A stretch of 64,000 bases of DNA from RUG11237 sp045119215 (lineage in GTDB: Bacteria; Bacillota; Clostridia; Lachnospirales; Lachnospiraceae). The DNA is taken from positions 35,585 through 99,584 of the forward strand of contig JBGVDD010000229.1 of assembly GCA_045119215.1 (NCBI GenBank), read 5' to 3'. The position numbers and the translations under genes are program-made. A model generated the notes under the pieces. The model saw nothing but the letters and a program-made list of their open reading frames with translations, was not told where the DNA came from and did not search any database. Each line of letters begins with the position of its first letter. Position 1 is the first letter of the stretch. Positions 35,117 to 43,656 of the stretch are shown here, one piece after another.

Positions 35117-37039
35117 TTATTTTAAAGTTACACTCTTCGAATATGCCCCTTCCAAAGAATCTACCTTCATGTATACTTTTATTTTCAACATTTTACCCTT
35201 ATACTTATTTTTCAACTGTGTCAAATCAACACATTTTTTTGCCTTATATTTTTTTGCCTGCCATAGAAGTGTAGTTTTTTTATTACTTCCTTCTACAGTA
35301 AATGTAAGATATACATCTGCACCTGATGCATAATTGGATATTCTTAGCTTATTCCCATTTACTTTAACTTTTGCTTTAGGCGGAACAATGGTGAAATATT
35401 TGGTGATTTTTCCCTTATAGTTTCCTATGCCGTTAATAGTAACTTTAGCTTTTTTGCCTATTTTTTTATTATTAGAATAAGATACTTTATAATCTGTTCC
35501 CTCTCTTAACGTTTTCTTACCTATAACTACCGTTACCTTTGGCGTTAATTTTTTACCTGTGTAACTTTGGGGTTTTATCGTTATCTTTGTTTTTGATGCA
35601 CTGTTTGCTTGATTTTCAGAAATATCTGAATTAATTGAAAATTGTTTTGTTATTCTTCCGGTATAATTTCCTATTCCATCAATGATAATAGAGGCATTAT
35701 TGCCAACGTTTATATTATTATTATATCTTACCTTGTAATCAACATCTTTTTTTAATACAGAACCATTTACTTTTACCTCAACAGTAGGTGTAATCTGTTT
35801 CCCTGTATAGGACTGGGCTGGGATGCTTTTTACTGATGCCTGTTTTTGAAGATTGGCTGGCTGTATGGTGAAACTTAGTCTCCTATTTCCTTGATATCCA
35901 TTTTTCCCTTTTATAATAAGCACAGCTTTTTTTCCAACTTTTACGTTGTTCTCATATGATAAAGTATAATCTTCATTTTCTACTAGTACAGAGCCATTAT
36001 TCAATAAATATTGAATTTTTACTTTTGGTTTTATTTGTGAACCATTATAAGTAGTGTCTCCCAATATCTTTATCTCAAAATTGTTTGCATTACTGAAAGA
36101 AATGTAAGTCTGGTGATTTTCTGGATAATTAGCGCTTACATAATCATATGCTGGGCCAAGACCAAGGGTATAGAATGTAAGTATCCCACAATTATTAAAT
36201 ACATCATTTTCTACATTAAGAGAATCGTTGATTGATGTAAGAAAGCCCACTTTTTTTAAAGAATGACAGCCTGAAAAGGCATATGCATATATATCTCGAA
36301 CCGATGCTGGAAACGTGATTGTCTCTAATCCTGAATCGGCAAAAGCATATTCTTCTATACATGCAAGTTTATTTCCGGCAAAATCTACATTTTTCATGCT
36401 TCCACAACTATAAAAAGCACACATGGAAATTTTTTCAACGTTTTTTGATATGGTTACATTTTCAATTTCATCGCAGTCGGCAAAAGCATATTCTGGTATA
36501 CTGTGTAAATTTTCTGGAATGATGAACCCTTTGCTTGAAGTTTCTTTTAAACGTTTGCATTCGGCAAAAGCATAGATTCCCATATCATTCACGGTGTCTG
36601 GCAAGTTGATTTTTTTTAGTAATTCACAGTTCTGAAAAGCGTGAGCTCCAATTTTTGATAATGTCTTGGACTGGATTTCTACCTCCTCTAATTTATCCAT
36701 ACTGCTAAAAGCATAATTTCCTATAGAAGTAATACCTGTCTGAATCACAATTTTCCGAATGTTACTCTTATCCCTAACCCATGGTACGTGATTCCCATCT
36801 GGAAAATCCGGAATCATAGCACTTTCTCCACTTGTTGCAAGTGTGAGCATATCTCCACTGATACTCCAATATATATCTGTACCATCAATCGTTGTTGTAT
36901 GTACCCTTACCTCTGTGATGTCTGCTTCATACTCCACTGGAACAGAATTCGTTATCTCACTATGTTCCAGTGCATATACTGTACTATTTTCGCACAACAT
37001 TATGGTTGCCAGTAGTATTATTATCCACTTTTTTTTCAT
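35117..37039 (-). CDS. exported BspA-type leucine-rich repeat protein
   Basis: 640 residues with a signal peptide (KKKWIIILLATIMLCENS start). From about 95 to 300 it carries LRR_5/BspA repeats (IGNYAFSS, IGAHAFQNC, IPEYAFADC-type units). Three similar beta modules follow, with the pattern YTGK-x-I/LTP, DYKVSYSNN, KAKVTINGIGNYKGK (about 320-560), and a basic C-terminal beta domain. There is no LPXTG motif, so retention would be non-covalent. It is 15 bp downstream of the Big2 gene and 78 bp upstream of the FHA frame, in the same run as the T7SS genes. The role is likely adhesion or surface exposure (inference). Confidence 0.85.
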   Translation of the reverse strand: MKKKWIIILLATIMLCENSTVYALEHSEITNSVPVEYEADITEVRVHTTTIDGTDIYWSISGDMLTLATSGESAMIPDFPDGNHVPWVRDKSNIRKIVIQTGITSIGNYAFSSMDKLEEVEIQSKTLSKIGAHAFQNCELLKKINLPDTVNDMGIYAFAECKRLKETSSKGFIIPENLHSIPEYAFADCDEIENVTISKNVEKISMCAFYSCGSMKNVDFAGNKLACIEEYAFADSGLETITFPASVRDIYAYAFSGCHSLKKVGFLTSINDSLNVENDVFNNCGILTFYTLGLGPAYDYVSANYPENHQTYISFSNANNFEIKILGDTTYNGSQIKPKVKIQYLLNNGSVLVENEDYTLSYENNVKVGKKAVLIIKGKNGYQGNRRLSFTIQPANLQKQASVKSIPAQSYTGKQITPTVEVKVNGSVLKKDVDYKVRYNNNINVGNNASIIIDGIGNYTGRITKQFSINSDISENQANSASKTKITIKPQSYTGKKLTPKVTVVIGKKTLREGTDYKVSYSNNKKIGKKAKVTINGIGNYKGKITKYFTIVPPKAKVKVNGNKLRISNYASGADVYLTFTVEGSNKKTTLLWQAKKYKAKKCVDLTQLKNKYKGKMLKIKVYMKVDSLEGAYSKSVTLK

Positions 37040-37054
37040 TTTTATCTATCCCTT

Positions 37055-38467
37055 CTATTCTACTGTTACTTTTACTGTAGCACTAGCCCCGTTACATTTT
37101 ACGGTAATTGTCGCATCCCCTGCACTAACTCCTGTTACAATTCCATCCTTTGAAACAGTGGCTATGGATTTTTTGCTAGATGTATATGTAGGTGTTCCAC
37201 TTTTTGGATAAACGGTGACTTCAAGAGCTTTTGTTTTTCCTTTTTTTATTGGCTCTTTTACAGGTTTAACTGTTATACTGGGATTTTTCACAGTAATAGT
37301 ACAAGTCTTACTCACTCCATTCGCTTTAGCTGTGATGGTTACTTTGCCTTTACTAACAGCTTCTACTTTTCCATTTGTAACAGTTGCTACCGATTTATCC
37401 GAAGTACTCCAGGTTACGTTGGAGCCAGAAACAGCTGTTCCATTCACTTTGGCTGTCAGTGTGATTGTCTTATCGTCTTTGGTGCCTTTGGTATAAATTG
37501 TGGCACTGGTTTTACTCAATGATAGTGTGGGCTCCTTTACCGTCACACTGACATTTTTACTGATTCCATTTACAGTGGCGCTAATGATTATAGTGCCCTC
37601 TTTTACCCCTGTAACTATCCCATTCTTATCTACTTTAGCAATTGATGTATTGGACGACTTCCATACAACTGCATTTCCTGTAACTTTAGTTCCATTTACA
37701 GTGGCATTAATTGTTGTTGTGTTACCTATTCCCTTGGCGTAAATATTAGCTGATGTTTTATCTAATGTTAACGTGGCTTCTTTGACAGTTATATTACAAC
37801 TAGTCTCCATAACTTTGGTATCATTATTATAGAGTGTTGCTGTGATTTTTGTACTGCCTTTTCCTACGCCGGTGACAATTCCATCTTTTACTGTAGCTAC
37901 TTTCGGATTGCTACTAGCCCATTTTACTGTACCAGTCCCATCCACAGTGGCTTTCAATGTAACAGTGTTTCCAATTCCTTTTTCATAAATACTGGCAGTT
38001 GTTTTGTCTAAGGTGACTTTACCTTTTGAGATACTACCATTACCTACTGTCAAATCCTTAGGGAGACTATTAATAAAACTATCTTTTTCATCCCCTGAAA
38101 TATTTGTATAATTAAACTCAGTTCCTGTGGCTGCACTGACTTCCTGTACAGGCTCATTTACAATTAAATTTGTAACATTACTTTTTCCTTGCAATTGAAT
38201 TTTTTCGGTATACAACCGTAAAGTGTCTGCCTGGAGATTATTGATTGTTAATTTTTGAGAATTGTACGTAATGGCATTCATTGAACCACTGGTGGTTTTT
38301 ACTACAGCAAGCGGATCCATCACTCCTCTTTCTAACACATTTCCATCTTTATCAATAAAGTAAATGTGCATTTTAGTTGATGTTCCCGCATACTGCACTG
38401 TGTAAATTCCAAATATCATAAAAAGACATAGCGGAATTAGGGTTAAATATTTTCTTTTTTCTTTCAT
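37055..38467 (-). CDS. exported protein with four Big2 (Ig-like) domains
   Basis: 470 residues from the ATG at 38467 (GAAGGGAAG 6 nt upstream). An upstream in-frame TTG at 38527 falls in the -35 box and is excluded. A signal/anchor segment (about 5-25) is followed by a 120-residue N-terminal region and four bacterial Ig-like Big2 repeats (KTTASIYEKG, KTSANIYAKG, KTSATIYTKG, then a fourth), each ending in the ATV-x-G-x-V-T/E-G-V/A-S/G-K/E-G pattern. There is no sortase motif. It is first in the run leading to essC and is driven by the promoter at 38499-38527. Confidence 0.85.
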   Translation of the reverse strand: MKEKRKYLTLIPLCLFMIFGIYTVQYAGTSTKMHIYFIDKDGNVLERGVMDPLAVVKTTSGSMNAITYNSQKLTINNLQADTLRLYTEKIQLQGKSNVTNLIVNEPVQEVSAATGTEFNYTNISGDEKDSFINSLPKDLTVGNGSISKGKVTLDKTTASIYEKGIGNTVTLKATVDGTGTVKWASSNPKVATVKDGIVTGVGKGSTKITATLYNNDTKVMETSCNITVKEATLTLDKTSANIYAKGIGNTTTINATVNGTKVTGNAVVWKSSNTSIAKVDKNGIVTGVKEGTIIISATVNGISKNVSVTVKEPTLSLSKTSATIYTKGTKDDKTITLTAKVNGTAVSGSNVTWSTSDKSVATVTNGKVEAVSKGKVTITAKANGVSKTCTITVKNPSITVKPVKEPIKKGKTKALEVTVYPKSGTPTYTSSKKSIATVSKDGIVTGVSAGDATITVKCNGASATVKVTVE

Positions 38468-38498
38468 GTTATACTTCCCTTCTAAAAAAATTAACGTG

Positions 38499-38527
38499 AG
38501 TATAACATTTTTTTGACTTTTATGCAA
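38499..38527 (-). promoter_or_regulatory. promoter at the head of the T7SS run
   Basis: TTGCAT (38522-38527), 17 bp, TATACT (38499-38504) on the minus strand, about 30 bp upstream of the Big2 gene start. No terminator is apparent between here and essC. Confidence 0.75.
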
Positions 38528-38613
38528 TACAATCTATACAATTTTGTAACTATTGCAGTACACTACGTATCGCATGTTTTGTTTTTTATACATAATCACA
38601 TCTATCCAACGCA

Positions 38614-38637
38614 GGTCTCAACATTCCTGCCGAGACC
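38614..38637. repeat. dispersed hairpin motif, copy A
   Basis: The left arm GGTCTCAACA pairs with TGCCGAGACC (two G-U on the minus strand). It closely resembles the hairpin at 47517-47541 in sequence and loop size, between the subtilase and Big2 genes. Confidence 0.55.
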
Positions 38638-38651
38638 CCCAAAATTCCTAT

Positions 38652-39569
38652 TTATGGCTTTGTTTCCATTAGCTTCACCAAATCAATCATCCCCCATCCT
38701 TGAACTTTTTTGGGATACCCCAAGTCTTTGGCACTTCTGTACAATGCATATTTCATCTCCTTTGGCGTAGCTTTGGGATACTTATCAAGATATAGTGCCA
38801 GTGCCCCAGAGACCACAGGAGCTGCCATGGAAGTTCCACTAAGAGTTTTGTAAGAACGCTCTTTGCTACAACTGATAATGTTCTTTCCTGGTGCTAGGAT
38901 TTCCGGCTTCATGATACACTGCTTTGTAGGCCCTCTGCCAGAATATGGCTCAATTCGGTGCAGCCGTTCTTCGTAACTGCCAACGGTAATCACCTTTTTG
39001 CTGCTTCCTGGCATGGTAATGGTCCCGGGGGTGGGTCCGTTATTTCCAGCAGCCACAACTACAGCCATTCCTTCGTGCCATAGATTTTCTACACTAGAAA
39101 TGAGTTCATCTTCCCTTTGACTGCTCCCTACCTGTCCACCAACAGATATATTGATAATACGAATATTGTATTGCCCCCTGACATTTTTTATCCATTCCAG
39201 TGCCCTGATGAAATTGTGGATACTTCCTCCTCCATTTTCATACAATACCTGACAAATCACAAGCTTTGCCATAGGAGCAATTCCCATGTATTTTCCCTTG
39301 GAGGCTTTCCCACTTCCTGCAATAATTCCAGCCACATGGGTTCCATGACCGTTGTTATCGTATGCTTCCGTTTGAATATGATTTTTCACAGAAATTATAT
39401 TTCTCACCTTTTGTTCATTCTGTGTGAAGGACTTTCGGGCAATGATACAATGTTGCAAGTCAATATGATTGCTACATCCGGTATCGAGAATTGCCACCCC
39501 TATGTTGTTTCCTAGAAACCCATGCTGGTGCACCTCATTACAATGAATTATTTTTCTAACCTCTTTCAA
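38652..39569 (-). CDS. subtilisin-family (S8) serine protease, no signal peptide
   Basis: 305 residues with the catalytic triad visible as Asp in VAILDTGCSNH, His in NGHGTHVAGI and Ser in LSGTSMAAPVVSGAL. The oxyanion Asn lies in VVAAGNNGPTPGT. There is no signal peptide or pro-domain of note, so it resembles intracellular or non-classical subtilases. The start codon is TTG at 39569, preceded by AGGAGGGA with 6-nt spacing; no ATG fits. It is divergent from a 73-residue Cys-rich protein 94 bp away. Terminator evidence is weak. Confidence 0.9.
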   Translation of the reverse strand: MKEVRKIIHCNEVHQHGFLGNNIGVAILDTGCSNHIDLQHCIIARKSFTQNEQKVRNIISVKNHIQTEAYDNNGHGTHVAGIIAGSGKASKGKYMGIAPMAKLVICQVLYENGGGSIHNFIRALEWIKNVRGQYNIRIINISVGGQVGSSQREDELISSVENLWHEGMAVVVAAGNNGPTPGTITMPGSSKKVITVGSYEERLHRIEPYSGRGPTKQCIMKPEILAPGKNIISCSKERSYKTLSGTSMAAPVVSGALALYLDKYPKATPKEMKYALYRSAKDLGYPKKVQGWGMIDLVKLMETKP

Positions 39570-39663
39570 TTTTAATCCCTCCTAGAAAAATTTAAAAATA
39601 TCCGGAAACTAATACAAGCCATACAGCATATGATAAACTGTAGAAAATAATTGGAGGTTACCT

Positions 39664-39885
39664 ATGAGTGACTTAGCAGCAACAAATTGTGGATGTGGTG
39701 GATGCGAAGGAGGAAACAACTCATGTATTTGGATTATTCTTCTCTTACTGTGCTGTTGTGGCAATGGAGGAGGATTTAGTGGAGGCGGCTGCGGCTGCGG
39801 AAATGATAATTCCATTATCTGGATTATCCTCCTGTTAGCATGCTGTGGCGGTTGTGGAAATGGCGGCTGTGGCTGCGGCATCTAG
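39664..39885 (+). CDS. Cys/Gly-rich small protein with two hydrophobic segments
   Basis: 73 residues with 14 cysteines (9, 11, 14, 21, 30-32, 43, 45, 60, 61, 64, 69, 71). It is an internal duplication: two units of the form (C/S)IIWIILLL followed by CC-type clusters, separated by Gly-rich loops. The hydrophobic stretches are 21-32 and 50-61. GGAGG lies 6 nt before the ATG. It resembles small proteins sometimes annotated as chorion class high-cysteine protein in Lachnospiraceae (family knowledge). The function is unknown; a membrane-associated or metal-binding role is possible. Confidence 0.85.
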   Translation: MSDLAATNCGCGGCEGGNNSCIWIILLLLCCCGNGGGFSGGGCGCGNDNSIIWIILLLACCGGCGNGGCGCGI

Positions 39886-39938
39886 TGTTTTCCATTCACA
39901 TGATTTGTGACTATTTTCTTGAGTATCAATCACTCTGG

Positions 39939-39970
39939 AGGCTGCCGTTCTGGCAGCCTTTTCATTTTTT
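39939..39970 (+). terminator. terminator after the Cys-rich gene
   Basis: AGGCTGCC (39939-39946) pairs with GGCAGCCT (39952-39959), followed by TTTCATTTTTT. The remaining 39971-40245 stretch holds only the doubtful 45-codon frame and the lead-in to the next gene. Confidence 0.8.
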
Positions 39971-40107
39971 TAGTTTCTTTTTCCAGTTTCTTCTTCCTTT
40001 GTATTCTTCTGCATGGTGCACTCTTCATCCACTTCATATATGGTGTCCTCTTCCTGCACCAAAATTTGATTCTTTTTTTTCAAAAATATCTGCCTTCCTT
40101 TGACCAT
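39970..40107 (-). CDS. possible 45-residue protein
   Basis: A short minus-strand frame from ATG 40107 to TAA 39970 gives a strongly charged, Lys/Glu-rich peptide (MVKGRQIFLKKKNQ at the start). The only upstream purine box is very close to the start, so translation is doubtful. It occupies an otherwise empty intergenic stretch. Confidence 0.3.
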   Translation of the reverse strand: MVKGRQIFLKKKNQILVQEEDTIYEVDEECTMQKNTKEEETGKRN

Positions 40108-40245
40108 ACCTGATACTTCTACTTTTTGTTTCTTTTACTATTATTTTACTGTAATTGTTCTGATTGGTTCCAAATTTGCATATAGTGTTTAGTGAGCGAG
40201 TCCATGTCAGGGAATTCGTAATAGATAGCAAAGGGGGAACCAACT

Positions 40246-40674
40246 ATGGAAGAGGAAAATATACTAGAGCAAATGGTTACCACTCACCAGATGCAGCTGT
40301 TAAAGACAGCCTTACCTTATGTTGATATAGAAGAACAAAAGTTTTTATCCATTTACATAAAATTTCGGGAGTTTGCCAATACATTTTTTTTGTTTCAAGA
40401 TAGCGGGCAGGTCTCCCAGCTGAAAATACAGGCAACAGAAAAAAATCAGAAAAATTTTAATACACTTCTAACAGACTTGAAAAAAGTATGTACTAAGGAA
40501 GAGGCTCAGATGATTGATATTTTACAGAACATCATGCAGGCATTTAAGCTGTATCAGACTTATCAGGATATACAGCCGGAGCCGGATGGTAAAGTTTCAC
40601 CACAGGATATCCTCTCAGCCATGCTTACCCCACAGCAACAACAAATGTTTGAAATGTACAAAGGATTATTTTGA
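40246..40674 (+). CDS. unrecognised small protein (142 aa)
   Basis: 142 residues, soluble, mostly helical, without a recognised family. Charged helices span about 1-100. It has AAAGGGGG 9 nt before the ATG. The C-terminal part (about 100-142) has Gln/Pro-rich segments, PEPDGKVSPQDILSAMLTPQ followed by QQQMFEMYKGLF. It is followed by a second small gene after 56 bp. Neighbours suggest a small two-gene unit, but no function can be assigned. Confidence 0.7.
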   Translation: MEEENILEQMVTTHQMQLLKTALPYVDIEEQKFLSIYIKFREFANTFFLFQDSGQVSQLKIQATEKNQKNFNTLLTDLKKVCTKEEAQMIDILQNIMQAFKLYQTYQDIQPEPDGKVSPQDILSAMLTPQQQQMFEMYKGLF

Positions 40675-40730
40675 AAAATTAAAATCCAATATTTATAATT
40701 ATATTTTATAATCTAGAAAGGAAGTTCTTT

Positions 40731-41006
40731 ATGAGTGACTGGAAAAAGGATCCACTCCTGCAGCATATTTCTCCGGAAAAACTTGCTTTATTGGAAAAAT
40801 TATCTGAGAATATGAAGGGAAAGAGTCCTACTCAAGCAATGCCGCTGTTATTAGCAGCACTGACATCAGCAAGGGAAAAGGGATTAAAATTTTCCGATTC
40901 AGATACAGCATTAATCATTGAACTTTTAGAACAAAATGCCCCATTAGAGGAAAAGGAAAAGATTAAAAGGATGCTACATTTATTTCAACAGATGAATAAA
41001 AAGTAG
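40731..41006 (+). CDS. unrecognised small protein (91 aa)
   Basis: 91 residues, all-helical in appearance, with KLALLEKLSENMKGKSPTQAM and a leucine-rich C-terminal helix. It is not recognised. AGGAAG lies about 10 nt before the ATG. It ends at the strong terminator at 41013-41044. It is probably co-expressed with the preceding 142-residue gene. Confidence 0.7.
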   Translation: MSDWKKDPLLQHISPEKLALLEKLSENMKGKSPTQAMPLLLAALTSAREKGLKFSDSDTALIIELLEQNAPLEEKEKIKRMLHLFQQMNKK

Positions 41007-41012
41007 CATAAT

Positions 41013-41044
41013 AAAAAAGGATTGCTTTCGCAATCCCTTTTTTT
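41013..41044. terminator. bidirectional terminator between the 91-aa gene and leuS
   Basis: GGATTGC (41019-41025), loop TTTC, GCAATCC (41030-41036), with A-run upstream and a T-run downstream. The genes converge here. Confidence 0.9.
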
Positions 41045-41053
41045 ACATTATGG

Positions 41054-43480
41054 TTACTTTGCCACAATATTGATAATACGTCCTGGAACGTAAATCTCTT
41101 TTACGATCTTTCCTGTTAATTTATCACCCAAAGCTTCTTTGCCAGCTTTGATTGCGCTATCTTTATCTACGTCTACTGGAAGAGAAACCACAGCCTTGGT
41201 TTTTCCGTTAATCTGTACAGCAATTTCAATTTCGTCTTCCTGCATCTGACTTTCATCAGCTTCTGGCCAACGGTTGTCAAACACACTTGTCTCATGACCA
41301 CAAGCCTGCCATAATTCTTCTGCTAAATGTGGTGCAAATGGAGCCATAAGAATGACCGCTGTTTCCAGTGTTTCCTTGTCGATTCCACCCTTCTTTGACA
41401 TCTCAATCATTTTGTTGGTATATTCCATGAATCCACTGACAACAGTATTTAAGCTAAAGCTTTCTAATCTCTGAGTAATGTCATATACCATCTTATGACG
41501 GATGCGAATCATTTCCTTGCTTGGCTCTACGTTTGCATCCTTATTGTCCAACACCAGATTCCAGAAACGATTGATGAAACGGTAGATACCTTCCATTCCT
41601 CTGTCATCCCAGATAGAATCTAATTCTGGTGGTCCAATAAATAATTCGTATAATCTTAAGCAGTCACAGCCGTAATCTCTTACCATATCATCCGGTGATA
41701 CAATGTTACCTAATGATTTACTCATCTTGGTAGCTGCACCAGTTTCTTTGTCACGTCCGCAAACCATACCCTGATTAAATAATTTCTGGAATGGCTCATC
41801 AAAATCTACCACTCCGATATCATATAAGAACTTTGTGTAGAATCTTGAATACAATAAATGAAGAACTGCATGCTCTACTCCACCGATATACATATCTACT
41901 GGTAAATACTTATCAGCCTTTTCTTTTGATACCAACTCCTCGTTGTTCTTGCTGTCAACATATCTCAGGAAATACCAGGAGGAACCGGCCCACTGTGGCA
42001 TGGTATTTGTCTCACGCTTTGCAGGCTTTCCGCAGCATGGACAGGTTGTGTTTACCCATTCCTCGATATCTGCCAACGGGGATTCTCCTGTACCTGTTGG
42101 CTGGTAGGATTCTACATCCGGCAACAACAATGGCAACTGGTCTTCTGGAACTGGTACATTTCCACAGTCCGGACAATGGATAATTGGAATTGGTTCTCCC
42201 CAATAACGCTGTCTTGAGAATACCCAGTCACGCAACTTGTAGTTGGTGGTCTTCTTGCCCACACCCATTTTTTCAATCATCATAGGGGCTTCTTTCTTTA
42301 ATACAGCAGATTCCATTCCATCCCAATCACCGGAATTTACCATGGTACCAACTGCATCTGTGTAAGCTTCTTCCATATTTTCGATAATCTTACCATCTTT
42401 TGCAATTACCTGAACAATTGGAATGTCAAACTTCTTTGCAAAAGCAAAGTCTCTGTCATCGTGTGCAGGTACACACATAATGGCACCGGTACCGTAGTCT
42501 GCCAGTACATAGTCAGACAGCCAGATTGGAATTTGCTTTCCATTGATTGGATTGATGGCATAGCTTCCGGTAAACACACCTGTCTTTTCCTTGTCTGCCA
42601 TTCTGTCCACAGAGGAGCGCATGGAGGACTGATAGATATAATCTTCCACTGCCTGTCTTGTCTCATCGGTGGCAAGCTCTTTTGCCATCTCATGTTCCGG
42701 TGCAAGCACCATAAAGGTTGCACCGTGAAGGGTATCCGGTCTGGTGGTATAAACTGTGATTTCTTTCTCTGTACCTGCTACATTAAAGTTTACTTCTGCT
42801 CCGTAGCTTTTTCCAATCCAGTCTGCCTGCATTTTCTTTACCTTTTCAGGCCAGTCCAATTTGTCCAAATCATCTAACAGACGATCTGCATATTTTGTGA
42901 TTTTTAACATCCACTGACGAAGATTTTTCTTGGTAACTGGTGTGTGACAACGTTCACAGCATCCGTTTACCACCTCTTCATTGGCAAGACCTGTTTTACA
43001 GGAAGGACACCAGTTAATTGGAAATTCCTTCTCGTAAGCAAGACCTTCTTTAAACATTTTTACAAAAATCCATTGTGTCCATTTATAGAACTGTGGGTCT
43101 GTGGTGTTTACTTCCATATCCCAGTCATAGATTGCTGAGATTTCATTGATCTGACGCTTGATGTTGGCAATGTTGCTTGCGGTGGTTTCGCTTGGATGTT
43201 TACCCGTTTTGATTGCGTAGTTTTCCGCAGGCAGACCAAAAGCATCCCATCCCATTGGATGAATTACATAATGTCCGTGTAACATCTTGTATCTGCTCCA
43301 GACATCACTGATAACATACCCTCTCCAGTGTCCTACATGGAGCCCATTTCCTGATGGATATGGAAACATATCAAGACAGTAATATTTTGGTTTCTTTCCA
43401 TCGTTCACATTTACAGGATGTTCCTTCCAGTGCTTACGCCACTTCTGTTCTATTTCCCTATGATTATAAGGTATTGCCAT
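41054..43480 (-). CDS. leuS: leucyl-tRNA synthetase
   Basis: Class Ia synthetase charging tRNA-Leu. It has 808 residues, the bacterial length. The HIGH motif is in PSGNGLHVGHWRG (HVGH) and the KMSKS motif in ATKMSKSLGN. A CP1 editing domain with the T-rich TTRPDTLHG segment is present, and zinc-ribbon cysteines lie at CPSCKTG and CERCHTP. The upstream 175 bp contain a promoter but no T-box. It converges with the 91-residue gene on a shared terminator. Confidence 0.97.
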   Translation of the reverse strand: MAIPYNHREIEQKWRKHWKEHPVNVNDGKKPKYYCLDMFPYPSGNGLHVGHWRGYVISDVWSRYKMLHGHYVIHPMGWDAFGLPAENYAIKTGKHPSETTASNIANIKRQINEISAIYDWDMEVNTTDPQFYKWTQWIFVKMFKEGLAYEKEFPINWCPSCKTGLANEEVVNGCCERCHTPVTKKNLRQWMLKITKYADRLLDDLDKLDWPEKVKKMQADWIGKSYGAEVNFNVAGTEKEITVYTTRPDTLHGATFMVLAPEHEMAKELATDETRQAVEDYIYQSSMRSSVDRMADKEKTGVFTGSYAINPINGKQIPIWLSDYVLADYGTGAIMCVPAHDDRDFAFAKKFDIPIVQVIAKDGKIIENMEEAYTDAVGTMVNSGDWDGMESAVLKKEAPMMIEKMGVGKKTTNYKLRDWVFSRQRYWGEPIPIIHCPDCGNVPVPEDQLPLLLPDVESYQPTGTGESPLADIEEWVNTTCPCCGKPAKRETNTMPQWAGSSWYFLRYVDSKNNEELVSKEKADKYLPVDMYIGGVEHAVLHLLYSRFYTKFLYDIGVVDFDEPFQKLFNQGMVCGRDKETGAATKMSKSLGNIVSPDDMVRDYGCDCLRLYELFIGPPELDSIWDDRGMEGIYRFINRFWNLVLDNKDANVEPSKEMIRIRHKMVYDITQRLESFSLNTVVSGFMEYTNKMIEMSKKGGIDKETLETAVILMAPFAPHLAEELWQACGHETSVFDNRWPEADESQMQEDEIEIAVQINGKTKAVVSLPVDVDKDSAIKAGKEALGDKLTGKIVKEIYVPGRIINIVAK

Positions 43481-43607
43481 TTGTATTTCCTCCGTATCTA
43501 TTTTTATTCCTTTTATTTTATATAATTATATTGTAATCTCAAAAAATTCACTGATACAACTAAAATGCAGGAATTTTTGTGAAATCACCGTACTTCCAAA
43601 CAATTAC

Positions 43608-43635
43608 AGTTTATCATACGTTAAATTTTTGTCAA
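43608..43635 (-). promoter_or_regulatory. promoter of leuS
   Basis: TTGACA (43630-43635), 16 bp, TAAACT (43608-43613) on the minus strand. It overlaps no gene and gives a leader of about 125 nt. Confidence 0.65.
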
Positions 43636-43656
43636 CTTTTTTTTGCTTGTAAGAAG

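Noticed and set aside
39609..39881. Proline-rich minus-strand frame over the Cys-rich gene
   Set aside because: Shadow of the Gly/Cys codons on the other strand; the plus frame has a good GGAGG and fits the known family pattern.
43481..43656. T-box for leuS
   Set aside because: No GGTGGTACC-type core was found; only a plain promoter is visible.
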